Assembly: GCF_001189295.1 (NCBI RefSeq)
Contig: NZ_CP012159.1
Span: forward strand, 3,114,001 to 3,178,000
DNA: 64,000 nucleotides
DNA from: Chondromyces crocatus
Lineage (GTDB): Bacteria; Myxococcota_A; Polyangia; Polyangiales; Polyangiaceae
Direction of reading: 5' to 3'
This document shows positions 17,854 through 26,551 of this stretch, piece after piece. The notes below the pieces were generated by a model. That model saw only the letters and a program-made list of their open reading frames with translations. It had not been told where the DNA came from and searched no databases. The stretch's first letter is position 1. Each line of letters starts with the position of its first letter. Made by a program: the position numbers and the translations under genes.

Positions 17854-20363
17854 GCCCCGCAGCCTGGACCCTCTCCTCCCTCCTCGCTCTCCTGGTCGCG
17901 GCCACGTCCGCCCCAGCGCGCGCGCAAGCCCCCTCGCCCTCGTCTCCCGCCACCCTCGCGATGCCGACGTTGCTCGAGCCTGCCGAGGTGGACTACCCGC
18001 CGGACCTGGACCCGAAGACCCTCGAAGGCCACGTCGACCTCCGCCTCACCCTCGACGCCCAGGGGACCGTCGTCGAGGCCGAACTCGTCGCCTCCACCGA
18101 CCCGACCCTCGGCGACGCCATCCGCCGCTCCGCACTGCGCTGGCGCTTCACCCCCGCGCGTCGCGACGGCACCCCCATCGCGGCGCGCATCCTCCACCGG
18201 CACCTCCTCCGTGCGAACGACGCGCCCTCGACCACGCCCCCTCCCGCGTCGCCCTCCACCGCCCCACGACCCCTCCCGCCTCCTGCGGCGAGCAGCGCGA
18301 CCCCCACCGCGACCGCGCCTGCCCCCCTCGAGATCGCCGTCCAGGGCCTCTCCCGCGCCGACCGCCTCCGCCAGTCCGCCAGCGCGGTCCAGGTCGTCGA
18401 GACCGAGCGCGCCCGCCGCGAGAGCGCCGACCTCGGCCAGCTCGTCGCCCGCACCCAGGGCGTCGGCGTCCGCCGCAGCGGCGGCCTCGGCTCCACCACC
18501 CGCTTCTCCCTCAACGGCCTCACCGACGACCAGATCCGCTTCTTCCTCGACGGCGTTCCTCTCGACATGGCCGGCTTCGGCCTCGGCCTCGCCAACGTCC
18601 CCGTCAACCTCGTCGACCGCGTCGACATCTACCGCGGCGTCGTCCCCATCCACCTCGGCACCGACGCCCTCGGCGGCGCCGTCAACCTCGTCACCGACGA
18701 CCACGACCGCCGCACGGGCGCCAGCGCCTCCTACCAGATCGGCTCCTTCGGCACCCACCGCTGGACCCTCGCTGGCCGCTACCACCACGCCCCCACCGGC
18801 CTCTTCGCCGCCGCCAGCGGCTTCCTCGACCTCGCGCGCAACGACTACACCATCGACGTCGAGCAACCCGACGACCGCGGACGCTTCCAGCCCCTCCAGG
18901 CCCGCCGCTTCCACGACGCCTACGCAGCCCGCGGCGCCAGCGTCGAACTCGGCCTCGTCGGCCGCCCCTGGACCCGCCGCCTCGTCGCCCGCCTCTTCGT
19001 CACCGACCACGACAAAGAGCTACAGCACAACCCCACCATGACCGTCCCTTACGGCGAGGTCACCCACGGCGGCAGCTCCCTCGGCGCCACCCTTCGCTAC
19101 GAGCACACCTTCCCCCTCGCTGGCGCGCCCCTCAGCGTCTCCGCCCTCCTCGGCGCCGCTCGCCGCACCACCCACTTCACGGACCTCTCTCCCTGGGTCT
19201 ACGACTGGCTCGGCCACCGCGTTCGCCCTCGTGTCCGGCCTGGCGAGATGGGCAACGGCCCGAGCGAACGCACCCTTCAGGACGACAGCTTCCTCGCCCG
19301 CCTCAACCTCGGCTGGCTCCTCGCCCCCGAGCACACCCTCCGCCTCTCCATCGCCCCCACCCTGAACGCTGGCCAGGGCGAAGACCGCCTCTTCACCGGC
19401 GAGCACGACCCCCTCGCGGCCCCGCGCGACACCTTCCGCGTCATCACCGGCCTGGAGCACCAGGCCGAGCTCGTCGACCGACGCCTCCAGAACCTCCTCT
19501 TCTCCAAGCACTACCTCCTCCGCACCACCTCCGAAGAGGTCGTCGCCGGCGCCCCACCTCGCCCCTTCGACCTCACCACGCAGCAGCTCGGCGCCGGCGA
19601 CGCCTTGCGCTTCCGCTTCACCGACTGGCTCTGGACCAAGGCCTCCTACGAGTACGCCACCCGCCTCCCGCGCCCCGACGAGATCTTCGGCAACGGCGTC
19701 CTCATCGTCCCCAACCTCGACCTCCAGCCCGAGACCAGCCACAACGTGAACCTCGGCCTCACCGCCGAGACCGCGCCCAGCACCGCGGGCAGCTTCCGCG
19801 CCGACGTGAACGGCTTCCTCCGCGACATCGACCAGATGATCGCCCTCCTCGCCAGCGACCTCGTCTCCACCTACGCGAACATCGCCGCCGCCCGCGCCCT
19901 CGGCGTCGAGGCCGCCCTCGGCTGGACCTCCCCTGGCGAGCACCTCGCCCTCGACGGCAACGTCACCTTCCAGGACATCCGCAACACCGCCACCGAGGGC
20001 AGTTACGCCCGCTTCGCTGGGGACCGCATGCCGAACCGCCCCTGGCTCCTCGCCAACGCCTCCGCCCGCCTCCAGCACCGCGGCCTCGCCAGCCCGAACG
20101 ACGAGGCCGCGCTCACCTACTACGTGAGCTACGTCCACGAGTTCTTCCGCTCCTGGGAGAGCAGCGGCCAGCGCCAGTCCAAGCAGCAGATCCCCAGTCA
20201 GCTCCTGCATTCCCTCGCGCTCACCTACGTGCTGCGCGGCGACCCCCTCACCACCACCTCCAGCCTGGAGATCCAGAACCTCACCGACGAGACGCTCTAC
20301 GACTTCTTCGGCGCGCAGCGGCCTGGCAGAGCGATCTTCTTCAAGGGCACCCTCGAGCTCTGA
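17850..20363 (+). CDS. TonB-dependent receptor with fused TonB C-terminal domain
   Basis: The protein has 837 residues with GTG start at 17850 overlapping the MFS stop (GTGA). It has a signal peptide of about 25 residues ending ARAQA. Residues about 46-118 form a TonB_C-like domain (YPPDLDPKTLEGHVDLRLTL, then LRWRFTPARRDGTP). A Pro/Ala-rich linker spans about 125-158. The plug domain from about 165 includes RFSLNGLTDDQIRFFLDGVPLD and YRGVVPIHLGTDALGGAVNLV. A long barrel ends in Phe-rich GRAIFFKGTLEL. It should import the ferric form of the siderophore made by the operon. The fused TonB-type domain is unusual relative to enterobacterial IutA. Confidence 0.9.
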   Translation: MSPAAWTLSSLLALLVAATSAPARAQAPSPSSPATLAMPTLLEPAEVDYPPDLDPKTLEGHVDLRLTLDAQGTVVEAELVASTDPTLGDAIRRSALRWRFTPARRDGTPIAARILHRHLLRANDAPSTTPPPASPSTAPRPLPPPAASSATPTATAPAPLEIAVQGLSRADRLRQSASAVQVVETERARRESADLGQLVARTQGVGVRRSGGLGSTTRFSLNGLTDDQIRFFLDGVPLDMAGFGLGLANVPVNLVDRVDIYRGVVPIHLGTDALGGAVNLVTDDHDRRTGASASYQIGSFGTHRWTLAGRYHHAPTGLFAAASGFLDLARNDYTIDVEQPDDRGRFQPLQARRFHDAYAARGASVELGLVGRPWTRRLVARLFVTDHDKELQHNPTMTVPYGEVTHGGSSLGATLRYEHTFPLAGAPLSVSALLGAARRTTHFTDLSPWVYDWLGHRVRPRVRPGEMGNGPSERTLQDDSFLARLNLGWLLAPEHTLRLSIAPTLNAGQGEDRLFTGEHDPLAAPRDTFRVITGLEHQAELVDRRLQNLLFSKHYLLRTTSEEVVAGAPPRPFDLTTQQLGAGDALRFRFTDWLWTKASYEYATRLPRPDEIFGNGVLIVPNLDLQPETSHNVNLGLTAETAPSTAGSFRADVNGFLRDIDQMIALLASDLVSTYANIAAARALGVEAALGWTSPGEHLALDGNVTFQDIRNTATEGSYARFAGDRMPNRPWLLANASARLQHRGLASPNDEAALTYYVSYVHEFFRSWESSGQRQSKQQIPSQLLHSLALTYVLRGDPLTTTSSLEIQNLTDETLYDFFGAQRPGRAIFFKGTLEL

Positions 20364-20462
20364 CGGACCCTCGACGCTCGGCCAGCGCCGGGGCATGACC
20401 CGGGCCGGGTGGGGAACGGAGAACACGACGGGCGACCGCCGTGCCTTGCAGAGGAGACGACG

Positions 20463-21371
20463 ATGGCGAAGCGCGTGATCAGTGTGGTCGGCGGAACGGG
20501 GTCTCAAGGCGGGGGCGTCGTGGAAGCGCTGCTGGCTCGGGGCGATTTCACCGTCCGCGTGGCGAGCCGCAACCCGAACAGCGACGCAGGGCGTGCGCTC
20601 GCGGCCCGCGGCGTGGAGGTCGTCGCGGCCGACCTGCTCGATCCGGGCACCCTGCGCGCAGCCTTCGACGGCGCTCACGGCGCCTTCCTCGTCACGAACT
20701 TCTGGGATCCCAGCCAAGCCGGGCGGGAGACCGAGGTGGGCGCCGCGGCCGTCGAGGCGGCGCGGACGGCGGGCGTCGAGCACCTCGTCTGGTCCACCCT
20801 CCCCGACGTCGCGTCCATCTCGGGTGGCCGCCTCGATGTCGCGCATTTCACCGACAAATCCCGCGTCGACGCCGTGGTCCGCGCCGCTGGCTTCGCGCGC
20901 CACACACTCGTGCAGGCGCCGTTCTACTTCCAGAACTTCCTCACCCTGCTCGCCCCTCAGCCGCTCCCTGGCGGCGGCAGCGGCTGGGCCGTGCCGATCG
21001 ACCCCGCGCCGCGCGTCATCCACGCGGGCGACGTTTCCGAGGTCGGGCGCGCCGTCGCGGCCGCCTTCAGCGCAGGCGACCGCCTCCCCGACGGCAGTGT
21101 CCTCGCCGTGTGCGGCGGCCTGTACTCCTGGAACGACTTCGCGGCGACGCTGAACGGGCTCGGACACCAGCTCACCGTGGTGCAGGTCCCCCCGGAGACC
21201 TACGACGGCTTCTTCCCGGGCGCCCGGGAGCTGCGCGAGATGTTCCAGTACTTCGCCGAGTTCACCTACTTCGGCCCGCAGCGTGACGCGCACCTCGCGG
21301 CGACTGCCGCCCTCGTCCCCGAAGGCTTCACCTCCTTCGCCGACTGGGCGCGCGTCCACATGAAGCGCTGA
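20463..21371 (+). CDS. NmrA-like NAD(P)-binding protein
   Basis: The protein has 302 residues from ATG 20463, with GAGGAGA just upstream. It starts with a dinucleotide-binding fingerprint VVGGTGSQGGGVVEALL and continues with VRVASRNP, as in NmrA / isoflavone-reductase-like atypical SDRs. There is no canonical YxxxK active site in the usual place, as normal for NmrA-type redox sensors and NAD(P)H-binding proteins. It is separated by about 100 bases from the receptor gene, so it may be an independent unit. Substrate unknown. Confidence 0.78.
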   Translation: MAKRVISVVGGTGSQGGGVVEALLARGDFTVRVASRNPNSDAGRALAARGVEVVAADLLDPGTLRAAFDGAHGAFLVTNFWDPSQAGRETEVGAAAVEAARTAGVEHLVWSTLPDVASISGGRLDVAHFTDKSRVDAVVRAAGFARHTLVQAPFYFQNFLTLLAPQPLPGGGSGWAVPIDPAPRVIHAGDVSEVGRAVAAAFSAGDRLPDGSVLAVCGGLYSWNDFAATLNGLGHQLTVVQVPPETYDGFFPGARELREMFQYFAEFTYFGPQRDAHLAATAALVPEGFTSFADWARVHMKR

Positions 21372-21483
21372 GCGCTGAGCGCAGCACCCGCGCCGCCACC
21401 CTGTCTCCACCTTCCAGGTCGCGGCGTCGCGGCCGCTTCACCCGGGGGCGGGGCGACAGGAGCGTGTGCCCTTCCCCCATGAA

Positions 21484-22350
21484 TCAGAGAAACACGTTCC
21501 ACTCGGTCCCGACGTTGCGTCCCCCATTGCCGGCCGTCCAGGCCCGCGTGCCGCTCGACCAACCGTCGTGCCTGTACCATTGCAAGTCGCCGTTGGGCTT
21601 GATGCCATAGACAACGCCGTTCGCTCCCGGGAAAACATGGTCGTACATGTTCCAGCCGGTGCCGACGTTCAGCCCGCCGTCTCCTGCGGTCCATTCGCGG
21701 GTGCCATTCTGCCAGCCGTTGTGCCGGTACCATTGCATGGTCCCATCGGGCTTGATGCCGTAGATGACGCCGTTCCCGCCCGAGAAGATCTGGCTGTACA
21801 CATTCCAGCCGGTGCCGACGTTGCGGCCGCCATCGCCAGCGGTCCAGTCCATCGTCCCGGTCAGCCACCCATCGTGCCGGTACCATTGCATCCTCCCGTC
21901 GGCATGGACACCGTAGAAGACGCCATGTCCACCCGAGAAGACGTGACGGTACATTTGCCAACCCGTCCCTACTTCCCGCTGCGAGCCATCCGACGGAGTC
22001 CAGTCGAAGGTGCCCGTTTGCCAGCCGTTGTGCCTGAGCCAGTGCATCCTGCCGTCGTGCCGGATGCAATACAGGATGCCCTCCCCACCTGGGATGATGC
22101 GGGCGCACAGGTTCCATTCTGTTCCGACATTGCGACCGCCGCGAGGCGCATCTGCCCAGTCGAAGGTGCCGGTTTGCCAGCCCTTGTGCTGAGTCCATTG
22201 CAGCCTGCCGTCTTGAAGAACGCCGTAGATGACACCTTGTCCCCCCCACATCACGGTGCCCTGCGCCGCTTCGGCTTGGCCTGGAGTCACCATCATCAGA
22301 AATCCAGAGACTGTCGCGAAGATTGCCGCAGCGATCCGAATGCCCAGCAT
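21484..22350 (-). CDS. Secreted five-bladed tachylectin-2-like lectin
   Basis: The protein has 288 residues with a cleavable signal peptide (hydrophobic core AAAIFATVSGFLMMV, end near AEAA). The rest is five consecutive repeats of about 50 residues. Each has the core GxGVxYGxxxDGxxQWYRHxGWxxGT, then WTAGDGGxNVGTGWNxY. Five blades with these Trp and Tyr positions match tachylectin-2, which binds N-acetylated sugars with one site per blade (established for the horseshoe-crab protein). A secreted lectin acting on cell-surface or prey glycans is inferred. Repeats 3-5 are nearly identical, a sign of recent internal duplication. Confidence 0.85.
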   Translation of the reverse strand: MLGIRIAAAIFATVSGFLMMVTPGQAEAAQGTVMWGGQGVIYGVLQDGRLQWTQHKGWQTGTFDWADAPRGGRNVGTEWNLCARIIPGGEGILYCIRHDGRMHWLRHNGWQTGTFDWTPSDGSQREVGTGWQMYRHVFSGGHGVFYGVHADGRMQWYRHDGWLTGTMDWTAGDGGRNVGTGWNVYSQIFSGGNGVIYGIKPDGTMQWYRHNGWQNGTREWTAGDGGLNVGTGWNMYDHVFPGANGVVYGIKPNGDLQWYRHDGWSSGTRAWTAGNGGRNVGTEWNVFL

Positions 22351-22845
22351 GACGCCCTCCTCTTTTCCGAGGTCCAGAAAGCGACGCCGCCGCTTTCATT
22401 CTGGTGACCGGATGAGGAAAGCGGGAGGGGGACAGCGCGGCCCGAGCGCCTCGTGAAGACCCTCCGCGTTCCTGCTCTGCCTTCTCCCACGGCGATCCGG
22501 AAGCCGACGTTCCCGCCCAGCAGCAAGCAGCGTGCTGGTCGGTGACGGGCGCTGCGAGAGCATCGAACCCTGGGTGACCCGCTCAGCGGCCCCCTCTGCG
22601 CAGCGCAGGTTGCGCCATCGTTGCGCGACTCGCGCCGACCGACACGGCGTCGAGCTGCGCATCGCGACCCGGGGCACCGTGAACCAGGCCATTGTCCGCG
22701 AAATCACGGTGGAGAGGGCGCTGGCATCTCGCTTGCGAAGGCGTTTCACCGGCACGAGGGAACATCGCGAGGCTCGCCACGGCGAGGCGCGCGGCGGCTC
22801 GTGTCCAGCAGTCAACCCATCGTGTTTCGCAATGAGGAGACGACC
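22351..22845. other. Divergent intergenic region
   Basis: These 495 bases lie between the lectin gene and a small lipoprotein gene that diverge from it. No frame here shows a credible start and protein-like composition, although several open frames exist by chance in GC-rich DNA. Promoters of both genes should lie here; none is identified. Confidence 0.4.
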
Positions 22846-23220
22846 ATGAAATTCACCGTGACTAGCTTGCTGGGCCTGATGCTCGTATCGACGATGGCAG
22901 CGTGCGCGCCCGTCGAGGACGAGGCCTACGTGGGGGACGAGGTCGACGCGACCGAGGAGGCGCAGGAGGTCCAGGGGGAGAACGTCGATGCGCTCGCCGT
23001 GGCGGACGTGGGCGACGAGGAGCAGGACGCACGAGCGCCGGGGGAGCAGGACAGCTCGGCGATCTATGCCTACTGCTTCAATGGCTGGACCGCGTACAAC
23101 GACTGCCACGCCTATGGCCAGGCGGGCAGGTCGCAGGGGCGCTGGTCGGGCTACTCCTGCAATTACGGCAACATCTATGGCGGCACCTGCTACGGCGGGT
23201 ATGCGCTGTACATCTGGTGA
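22846..23220 (+). CDS. Small secreted lipoprotein with Cys-rich aromatic tail
   Basis: The protein has 124 residues from ATG 22846 with GAGGA at 22834-22838. The lipoprotein signal ends in M-A-A-C (Cys20). A strongly acidic linker of about 50 residues follows, then a C-terminal domain of about 48 residues rich in Tyr, Gly, Asn and Trp with four cysteines (YAYCFNGW, NDCHAYG, YSCNYG, GTCYGG). These probably form two disulfides. The same signal plus acidic-linker style recurs in the lipoprotein at 39025. No family recognised; it could be a small surface protein or a secreted peptide. Confidence 0.75.
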   Translation: MKFTVTSLLGLMLVSTMAACAPVEDEAYVGDEVDATEEAQEVQGENVDALAVADVGDEEQDARAPGEQDSSAIYAYCFNGWTAYNDCHAYGQAGRSQGRWSGYSCNYGNIYGGTCYGGYALYIW

Positions 23221-23597
23221 TTGAACGCCACCTTCGACGGTAGCGGAGCGTCGACGGCACCCGCCGCAGGAACCGGATCCGTGGGGGGGGCGCAGGTCGC
23301 TGAGCGCCGTCGTGGTTCACCTCGTCTCGCCTCGCTCGCTCCAGCGTGACCGCTGACGCCAGGGCGGGCGTCTCCCTGGAACAAAACCGACGACCGGCTC
23401 CGCATCGGCACCGCGATCGGAGCCAGGTGCCTTCTCCTGATGGCGTTCAGGATGAAGTCGGGTCTTTCGCAGGCATCGCCTGGCGCCTCCTTGCTGGCCC
23501 CCCGTGCCCCGTGGTTGAATCCCCTGGTCCAGCCCGTGCAATTCGAGGCCCGAGACCCTCGGGACCGAGCCACGGGGCCACATCGGGGGAAGGGGCC
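23221..23597. other. Intergenic region before the VgrG module
   Basis: These 377 bases hold no recognisable gene. A frame open from 23346 joins the small coding region at 23598 but its upstream part has no ribosome site and no family character. Confidence 0.4.
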
Positions 23598-23873
23598 ATG
23601 GACGAGCAAGAGCAGCCAGCGTCAGAGCGTTCAACGCCCAGCGCCACCGCGGTTTCGGCCCGCTCTGGCGCCGCCACGAGGCAAATCCTCACCGAAGCCC
23701 CCACCCCTCCTGGCGCCGTCGCGACGCGAATCCTTCGTCCGGACGCATGCTCGCTCGGGCCCACTCCGACCAGCCCTCGGGCCACCTCTGGCCAGCATTC
23801 CGCCCCCGAGCCCGCCCCCGAGCCCGCCCCCGAGCGCGCCTCGCTTCCGGCAACCGCAGGTCCGCTGTCATGA
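23598..23873 (+). CDS. Small proline-rich hypothetical protein coupled to vgrG
   Basis: The possible protein has 91 residues. ATG 23598 is preceded by GGGAAGGGG, and the TGA stop overlaps the vgrG ATG (ATGA). The sequence is low-complexity, rich in Pro, Ala, Ser and Thr with PEPAPEPAPE, and is probably disordered. No domain recognised. The overlap and ribosome site argue for translation; the composition alone would not. It could equally be leader sequence. Confidence 0.4.
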   Translation: MDEQEQPASERSTPSATAVSARSGAATRQILTEAPTPPGAVATRILRPDACSLGPTPTSPRATSGQHSAPEPAPEPAPERASLPATAGPLS

Positions 23874-26551
23874 GCGCGGACGGCAATACGGCCAGCACCT
23901 CTGACGAGAACCTTCACCTCGCCCTCGCCTCCGGCGATCGCCTCCACGTCCGCCAGTTCTCGGTCCAGGAGCGGCTCTCGTCGCTGTACGCCCTCCAGCT
24001 CGTCGCCGTCAGCGAAAACCACGATCTCGGCTTCGACGACATCGTCGGCCACCCCGCCACCTTTGCCCTGCACGGCGGCGCCCACCACCGCACCTGGACC
24101 GGCCTCTGCCAGCACCTCCAGCAGATCCGTGTGGAGGAGGCCACGGCCACCACCGCGGGCCTCGCCACCTACGAGCTGTCCCTCGTCCCCACCCTCTGGC
24201 TTCTGACCCAGCGGCGCAACCACCGCATGTTCCAGCAGCTCTCCGAGATCGACATCGCAAGGAAGCTCCTTGGCGAGTGGGACATCCCCTTCGAGGAGAA
24301 GCTGACCGAGACGTACAAAGCGCGAAAGTACCGCGTGCAGTACGGCGAGACCGACTACGCCTTCCTGTGCCGCCTGCTCGAGGACGCGGGCATCACCTTC
24401 TACTTCGGCAACGAGCACGGCGAGACGAAGCTCGTGCTCACCGACGCGCCCCAGACCCACCCCGTTCGCGAGCCACCCATCGCCTTCCGCGACGACCCCC
24501 TGACCGCCCCCGACCTGGAGCACGTGACCGCCGTGCGCATCGGCCAGCGCGTCCGCCCGGGCAAGTACACCTTACGGGACCACGATGCCCGCCTGCCACC
24601 CAGCTACCCCCTGATGACGAGTGCCAGGAGCACCGACGAAGGGATCGAGGCCCGGCTGGAGCGGTTCCACTACACCCCGGGGGCCTTCCTGCTCCGCGCC
24701 GACCGAGGTGACGACACCCCGATCGCCGATGACCGCGGCCGCACCCGCACCGACGAGAAAGAAGGCGAAGCCCTCGCGCACAAGCGCCTCGCCGCCAAGC
24801 GGGTGACCGCGAAGCGCTGCACCTTCGCGACGAACGCTCACGACCTTGCGCCAGGGACGGTGGTCACCCTGCTCGACCACCCGAAGACCGAGCTGGGCCC
24901 GGACAAGCGCCTCCTCGTGCGCGCCTCGTCGCGGCGCGGGTCCTCCAGCGGCGCCTGGACCCACGAGTGCGAGGTGGTGAGCGCCGACGTGCCCTACCGT
25001 CCTCCCCTGGTCACCCCGAAGCCCAAGGTGACCGGCGTCGAGAGCGCCACCGTGGTGGGACCACCCGGCGAGGCGCTGCACTGTGACGAATTCGGGCGGG
25101 TCCGCGTCCACTTCCACTGGGACCGCGAGAGCCGCATGGACGACAAGAGCTCCTGCTGGATTCACGTCAGCCAGCCCTGGGCCGGTGCGGGCTACGGCGC
25201 CATGAACCTGCCCCGCGTGGGCCATGAGGTCCTCGTCGACTTCCTCGGCGGCGACCCGGACCGCCCCGTCATCGTCGGCCGCGTGTACACGAACCTCCAG
25301 AAGGTCCCCTACAAGCTGCCGGAGAACCGGACCCAGAGCGGCTGGAAGAGCGAGTCCTACCCGGGCGGCGGCGGCTCCAACGAGATCCGCTTCGAGGACG
25401 CCAGGGGCCGAGAAGAGGTCTACATCCAGGCCGAGAAGGACCTGAAGCTGCTCGTCAAGGACAGCGAAGAGACCACCATCGGCGGCAACCGCAGCGGCAC
25501 CGTGAGCGGCAACGACGCCCTGACCGTGCTCGGGAACCGCACGAAGCTCGTGCGCTTGAACGAGCAGGAGAAGATTGCCCAGAGCCAGACCACCTCCGTG
25601 GGCATCAACCGCGCGACCCAGATCGGGATGATCGACTCCACCACCGTGGGTGAGCTGTTCGCCGTCTCCGTCTCCCCGCCCAGCGAAGGCTGGTCGGAGA
25701 GCGTGACCCGCTGGATCATGTTCAAGGACAAAGTCCACCTCGAGACCCAGGCCGGCGCCAAGATCCTCCTCGACGGCACCAAGATCTCGCTCGAAGCCGA
25801 CGAGATCGCCCTCCGGGGCAACAAGATCTCCATCGCCGCGGCCGGCGGAGACGTCGACATCCAGGGCGGCCCCCTGGTCAAGATCAACGCCGCCGGCATG
25901 CCCGCAGGCCGCCTCGGCGATCCGGCTGGCGGCATGATCCTGAACGGCGCCTCCACGGTCCTCATCGGCGGCCCCTCGTTGCCCCTGCCCATCAAGGTCC
26001 TCCCGGGCGGTGCGCTCGCGGTGGGCAAGGGCCTGGTGATCCAGGGCGACGCCGCCTTCCAGGCCAGGGCCCTCGCCGGCCTCCACGAGATCGCCCTGAC
26101 GCCCACCGGCCGCGGCTTGCTCGACGCGATCGACGGCAGCGGCAAGGCCGTCACCCTCAAGCCCACCCGGCTCGGCAACGAGACGAGCTACACGAACGCC
26201 CCCGACAGGTTCCAGAACGCCGACGGCACCCCGGGCGCGGGCACCGACGTCATCGTCCGCTACAACCCCGACAAGACCACCCTGGGCCCCGAGCCCTGGC
26301 AGAACCGACCTCCCGCCCTCGGCCTCGCGCACGAGCTGGTCCACGCAGAGCAAGCTGCCCACGGCACCATGGTCCAGGGAAGCGCGAACAACGACAGCAA
26401 GCCCGACCCGACCTCACCTGACATCTCCGCCCAGGAGAAGATCCGGGAGCTCGACGCCGCGGGCATTCCCCCGCACGACACCCGCCCATTCAACGAAAAC
26501 CGAATGCGATCCGAATGGTCACCCCCTCAGCCCACCCGCCCCTGGTATTAG
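23870..26551 (+). CDS. vgrG: Type VI secretion spike VgrG with C-terminal M91-like metallopeptidase domain
   Basis: The protein has 893 residues from ATG 23870. Residues about 10-400 are the VgrG N-terminal (gp27-like) region. CDEFGRVRVHFHWDRES and WAGAGYGAMNLPRVGHEVLVDFLGG near 405-465 mark the gp5-like OB fold. A beta-helix of GN/T repeats follows (about 520-680). A PAAR-like stretch AGRLGDPAGGMILNGAS near 680 is followed by a C-terminal domain of about 180 residues. That domain contains HELVH at residues 821-825, the zinc-binding pattern of M91 (NleD-type) effector proteases, within LLDAI ... VRYNP ... LAHELVHAEQ context. So this is an evolved VgrG carrying its own toxic cargo (inference from family). 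It overlaps the next gene by 37 bases. Confidence 0.88.
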   Translation: MSADGNTASTSDENLHLALASGDRLHVRQFSVQERLSSLYALQLVAVSENHDLGFDDIVGHPATFALHGGAHHRTWTGLCQHLQQIRVEEATATTAGLATYELSLVPTLWLLTQRRNHRMFQQLSEIDIARKLLGEWDIPFEEKLTETYKARKYRVQYGETDYAFLCRLLEDAGITFYFGNEHGETKLVLTDAPQTHPVREPPIAFRDDPLTAPDLEHVTAVRIGQRVRPGKYTLRDHDARLPPSYPLMTSARSTDEGIEARLERFHYTPGAFLLRADRGDDTPIADDRGRTRTDEKEGEALAHKRLAAKRVTAKRCTFATNAHDLAPGTVVTLLDHPKTELGPDKRLLVRASSRRGSSSGAWTHECEVVSADVPYRPPLVTPKPKVTGVESATVVGPPGEALHCDEFGRVRVHFHWDRESRMDDKSSCWIHVSQPWAGAGYGAMNLPRVGHEVLVDFLGGDPDRPVIVGRVYTNLQKVPYKLPENRTQSGWKSESYPGGGGSNEIRFEDARGREEVYIQAEKDLKLLVKDSEETTIGGNRSGTVSGNDALTVLGNRTKLVRLNEQEKIAQSQTTSVGINRATQIGMIDSTTVGELFAVSVSPPSEGWSESVTRWIMFKDKVHLETQAGAKILLDGTKISLEADEIALRGNKISIAAAGGDVDIQGGPLVKINAAGMPAGRLGDPAGGMILNGASTVLIGGPSLPLPIKVLPGGALAVGKGLVIQGDAAFQARALAGLHEIALTPTGRGLLDAIDGSGKAVTLKPTRLGNETSYTNAPDRFQNADGTPGAGTDVIVRYNPDKTTLGPEPWQNRPPALGLAHELVHAEQAAHGTMVQGSANNDSKPDPTSPDISAQEKIRELDAAGIPPHDTRPFNENRMRSEWSPPQPTRPWY

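Noticed and set aside
13674..19010. Long opposite-strand frames over iucC, the MFS gene and the receptor gene
   Set aside because: All are mirror frames of strongly supported genes with repetitive Glu/Ala/Gly or Arg/Pro composition.
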